From NCBI GenBank assembly GCA_033762625.1, contig JANRLI010000006.1:1-49551 (forward strand): a stretch of 49,551 nucleotides of DNA. The letters are read 5' to 3'. Position numbers and translations under genes: made by a program. Source of the DNA: Alphaproteobacteria bacterium (GTDB lineage: Bacteria > Pseudomonadota > Alphaproteobacteria > UBA9219 > RGZA01). Within the stretch, counting starts at the first letter, position 1; each line of letters opens with the position of its first letter. A model generated the notes under the pieces. That model was not told where the DNA came from and ran no database searches. It saw only the letters and a program-made list of their open reading frames with translations. Below, in pieces: positions 47,135 to 49,551 of this stretch.

Positions 47135-48121
47135 ATGAGAATACTGTTTATCGATTGTGCGACATACAAACCCTACTCTTACGAAACACCAAAGAAAGAA
47201 GGCCTGGGCGGCGCTGAGATGATTACCATACGTATTGCGTATGGACTGGCGCAGCGCCACCACGAGGTATTCATTTATAATCACACAGACCTTGCGCGAG
47301 CAGAAATCGAATACATCTACGGTATAGGACATCTGGGTGCGCAAACACCCTGCCCTAAACCAGATGTTGTGATTCATATTCGCTGCCACACAAACCCCAG
47401 TCACTGGAAACAGCTTTTTCCAAAAGCGCGGCATGTGATTTGGTATCATGACCGCGCTGGCGCATGGATGAATAAAAATGACTCCGACATGGAAGGAATT
47501 TGTGTCAGCCATTCGCACAAAATAAATATCGAGCAATACATCCCGACCGTTGAAGGCTTCATCAAACGCCCCATTCACGTTATTCATAATCCAGTCGTCA
47601 CGTATCCTATCCGACAGAAGAAAATCCCAGGGCGCCTAGGCTTCTTTTCAGCGCCATATAAAGGATTGGAACGCTGCTATGAATTGTATGCCAAGGCAAA
47701 AAGAATACGCCCCCACCTGACATTTGCATGCTCAAATCCCGGCTATTTTGCGAATGGCAGTCTGCCTGAAGATGCCTTTAACATGGGCCAGCTAAATCAT
47801 CGCGAAACATGCGATGAAATCAGCAAGTGCGAGGTTTTATTCATGCCGGTTGCCATCATCCCCGATAGTTTTGGATTGGTTGCGCCTGAAGCCAACGCGA
47901 TGGGTACATCAGTCTTAGCGTGCGAATTTGCTTCCGTGCTTGAAGTTGCATCAAACTGCGGCAATACGCTGTTACCTGCTAATGCAACAGATAATCAAAT
48001 CATCACAGCATTATTCGAATTGCTGGATTCAAAACCATTGGTCAAAGCAGATAAGCGCTTTGAATTGGAAAGCATTCTGGATCAGTGGGAACATTTCCTA
48101 AGTAAACCGCGCGCTGCTTAG
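47135..48121 (+). CDS. GT4-type glycosyltransferase
   Basis: A 328-residue cytosolic or peripheral glycosyltransferase with a GT-B fold. The acceptor-side loop has GLGGAE (23-28), followed by a Rossmann-like half with HVIWYHDRAG. The donor half carries PDSFGLVAPEANAMGTSV: the usual E-x7-E of GT4 enzymes appears as D-x7-E. No membrane segment. Donor and acceptor unknown; no other glycan genes lie around it, so it may have arrived alone. Weak ribosome site. A terminator overlaps its stop codon. Confidence 0.88.
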   Translation: MRILFIDCATYKPYSYETPKKEGLGGAEMITIRIAYGLAQRHHEVFIYNHTDLARAEIEYIYGIGHLGAQTPCPKPDVVIHIRCHTNPSHWKQLFPKARHVIWYHDRAGAWMNKNDSDMEGICVSHSHKINIEQYIPTVEGFIKRPIHVIHNPVVTYPIRQKKIPGRLGFFSAPYKGLERCYELYAKAKRIRPHLTFACSNPGYFANGSLPEDAFNMGQLNHRETCDEISKCEVLFMPVAIIPDSFGLVAPEANAMGTSVLACEFASVLEVASNCGNTLLPANATDNQIITALFELLDSKPLVKADKRFELESILDQWEHFLSKPRAA

Positions 48122-48129
48122 CGGTTTTT
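48104..48129 (+). terminator. intrinsic terminator overlapping the glycosyltransferase stop codon
   Basis: AAACCGC (48104-48110) pairs with GCGGTTT (48121-48127) across a 10-nt loop and continues into T's. The 5' arm and loop lie inside the last codons of the glycosyltransferase gene. Confidence 0.7.
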
Positions 48130-48196
48130 ATAGCTCTTTTTATTTGTACGACAGCCTAATTAATCCTATAACGTATTAGCAAACGGAAGGAACGTC

Positions 48197-48697
48197 ATGG
48201 CAGAGCCTCAATTCAACATCACTCGCACCTTTGATGCGCCACGCGAAACCGTATGGAAAGCATGGGCAGACCCCAATCAATTCGGTCAATGGTTTGGGCC
48301 ACGCGGTTTTACCGCAACTTGCAAAACCTTTGACCTGCGTCCGGGCGGTATCAACCATTCATGCCTGAAGAATGCTGAAGGCATCGAAATGTGGGCAAAA
48401 TTTGTTTACCGCGATGTAAAAGCGCCCGAAAAACTGGTTTGGGAACATTCCTTTTCAGATGAAGCTGGCGGCGTAACGCGCCACCCAATGAGCCCAACAT
48501 GGCCGCTACAGATGCTCACTACTGTTTTATTTATTGCCGAAGGCAATAAAACCAAAATTGACCTGACATGGAATTTGCTCGAAGCATCGGAAATCGAAAA
48601 GGCAACCTTCATTGCTGGCATACCAGGCATGAATATGGGCTGGACAGGAACTTTCGATCAGCTACAGCAGTTTTTAAAAGTCGCCCAAGCGGCCTAA
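48197..48697 (+). CDS. SRPBCC/AHSA1-domain protein
   Basis: A 166-residue START-like protein of the 'activator of Hsp90 ATPase homologue 1' group. The opening RTFDAPRETVWKAWADP, FGQWFGPRGFT and the late GMNMGWTGTFDQL helix are the family pattern. It has one ligand-binding domain, no signal peptide. These bacterial proteins mostly bind small hydrophobic ligands and the Hsp90 connection is historical. GGAAGG precedes the ATG. It converges on the redoxin gene 19 bp away. Confidence 0.9.
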   Translation: MAEPQFNITRTFDAPRETVWKAWADPNQFGQWFGPRGFTATCKTFDLRPGGINHSCLKNAEGIEMWAKFVYRDVKAPEKLVWEHSFSDEAGGVTRHPMSPTWPLQMLTTVLFIAEGNKTKIDLTWNLLEASEIEKATFIAGIPGMNMGWTGTFDQLQQFLKVAQAA

Positions 48698-48716
48698 AAA
48701 TTCGCTGCGCTATATT

Positions 48717-49319
48717 TCAATCAGCGTATTTGATGCTGCAGCCATACGCACGGGTAGATGGCGTCGTTAGCTTCTTTTCAGCCTTTAGTTCAGCCAAAGC
48801 TTCGCTCACGTAATTGGTGGCAGTCTTGATATCTTCAGGATTGGCTGACTCCTTGTTGTCTATTGCACCTTGGTATGCCAAATTGCCATCTCGGTTAATT
48901 ATATACATATGCGGCGTAGTTTTTGCTTCATACATTTTGCCGATCTTGCCGTGTGGGTCGAGGATGTAGGCTGTGCCTGACCAGCCGCGTTCTTTGTTGA
49001 TTTTATTAGCTTGCTCTGGCGTTAGCGAACCTTGTTTTCCATCCGCAGATGAATTGATGGTGAGCCAAATTACACCTTCAGCAACCGCGGCTTTTTGCAA
49101 TTCCTGCATCTTGCCTGCACCATAGAATTTTTTAACGAACGGGCATTCGGGATTGTTCCATTCCAAAACTATAATCTTGCGATTGTATTCGGACGGAGAA
49201 ACACGGCGCCCATTAATATCCTGCACCGCAAAAGCTGGAGCGGTTTGCCCGATTTCCAGCGCGGCAGCTGAATTTGCGAGACCCAACAGAACCAAAAAAG
49301 CCAAGGCAAGACGCAGCAT
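48717..49319 (-). CDS. secreted redoxin (AhpC/TSA-type thioredoxin-fold protein)
   Basis: 200 residues from the ATG at 49319 (GGGAG 5 nt upstream). Signal peptide with hydrophobic core 3-16 ending in AAA. A thioredoxin fold follows: APAFAVQDINGR, then EWNNPECPFVKKFYG with one cysteine where thioredoxins have CxxC, and a C-terminal YGCSIKY cysteine that is conserved in the family and may act as resolving partner. TTPHMYIINRDG is the cis-Pro loop. It probably acts as a periplasmic thiol peroxidase or oxidoreductase; substrate unknown. Confidence 0.9.
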   Translation of the reverse strand: MLRLALAFLVLLGLANSAAALEIGQTAPAFAVQDINGRRVSPSEYNRKIIVLEWNNPECPFVKKFYGAGKMQELQKAAVAEGVIWLTINSSADGKQGSLTPEQANKINKERGWSGTAYILDPHGKIGKMYEAKTTPHMYIINRDGNLAYQGAIDNKESANPEDIKTATNYVSEALAELKAEKKLTTPSTRAYGCSIKYAD

Positions 49320-49385
49320 GATAACTCCCATATGAAAAGTGATGGTCAGAAGGATGAATTGTAATTATGGCTTTGATAAGCCCAT

Positions 49386-49425
49386 AAACAAAAACCCCAG
49401 CCGGTGAAAGCTGGGGTTTTTGTTT
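49386..49425 (-). terminator. rRNA operon terminator
   Basis: A perfect 16-bp stem (49386-49401 with 49410-49425) with an 8-nt loop. On the minus strand GGGGTTTTTGTTT gives the T-rich end. It lies about 50 bp downstream of the 5S rRNA 3' end, so it terminates the rRNA operon. Confidence 0.9.
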
Positions 49426-49473
49426 AACTGGAGGTTTGTGATTTTTGACACCTTCATGCCTCATATTCGAGTA

Positions 49474-49551
49474 GGCCTGGCAGCGTTCTACTCTCCCGTG
49501 GCTTAAGCCAAAGTACCATTGACGCTGAAAGGTTTCACGGCCGAGTTCGGA
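49474..49551 (-). rRNA. 5S rRNA, 3' portion (runs off the window)
   Basis: The minus strand reads TCCGAACTCGGCCGTGAAA at the edge and ends GAACGCTGCCAGGC, the standard loop and 3' helix of bacterial 5S rRNA. About two thirds of the gene is present. The exact 3' end is uncertain by a few bases. The 23S and 16S genes should lie to the right. Confidence 0.95.

Overview
The window looks like a piece of an alphaproteobacterial chromosome of moderate GC content. Support comes from gene content and order: rpiB-glyA-nrdR-ribD-ribE-ribB(X)-ribH-nusB-thiL, dgt/argS/SPOR/nagZ/scpA/scpB, hflK-hflC-degP, fumC followed by a ribbon-helix-helix gene and a DUF1192 gene, DUF465 small proteins, a K+-independent H+-pyrophosphatase, and CtrA-like boxes (TTAA-N7-TTAACCAT). 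A Rhodospirillales- or Micavibrio-like lineage fits, but sequence reading alone cannot fix the taxon. I see no insertion sequence, prophage, CRISPR array or tRNA gene. The right edge enters a 5S rRNA gene on the minus strand, so an rRNA operon lies beyond the window.

Layout. 1-3.0 kb: a small conserved protein, then two tandem paralogous J-domain-like proteins that lack the HPD motif. 3.0-7.4 kb: NAD+ synthase, a DUF4389 membrane protein, an alpha/beta hydrolase and a DEAD-box helicase behind a structured leader. 7.4-12.9 kb: LptD, a glutathione transferase-like protein, and an EmrA/EmrB-type efflux pair. 12.9-16.8 kb: a [2Fe-2S] ferredoxin overlapping its likely reductase, divergent from citrate synthase across a perfect CtrA-like box; then a small membrane protein and a MoaB/CinA-type protein. 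16.8-27 kb: the H+-pyrophosphatase, a secreted FliL-like protein, and a nine-gene minus-strand operon for pentose phosphate, one-carbon and riboflavin metabolism, ribonucleotide reductase control, NusB and ThiL.

27-34.9 kb: folP, mdh, an anchored unknown protein, the Fe-S carrier Mrp, and the HflK/HflC/DegP membrane-quality-control genes. 34.9-42.5 kb, all minus strand: serB, scpB, scpA, nagZ, a SPOR protein, argS and a dNTPase. 42.5-47 kb: fumarase and a cluster of very small conserved proteins (RHH, DUF1192, two DUF465 proteins), a degenerate GGDEF protein that keeps the c-di-GMP inhibitory-site motif, and a phosphofructokinase. 47-49.5 kb: a glycosyltransferase, an SRPBCC/AHSA1 protein, a secreted redoxin, the rrn terminator and the 3' part of 5S rRNA.

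Most of the window is housekeeping. The parts that most deserve a second look are the HPD-less J-like pair with CtrA half-sites upstream, the attenuator-like leader of the helicase, the GGDEF-derived candidate c-di-GMP receptor, the terminator-like hairpin directly before the FliL-like gene, and the RibB protein with a zinc-less RibA domain.
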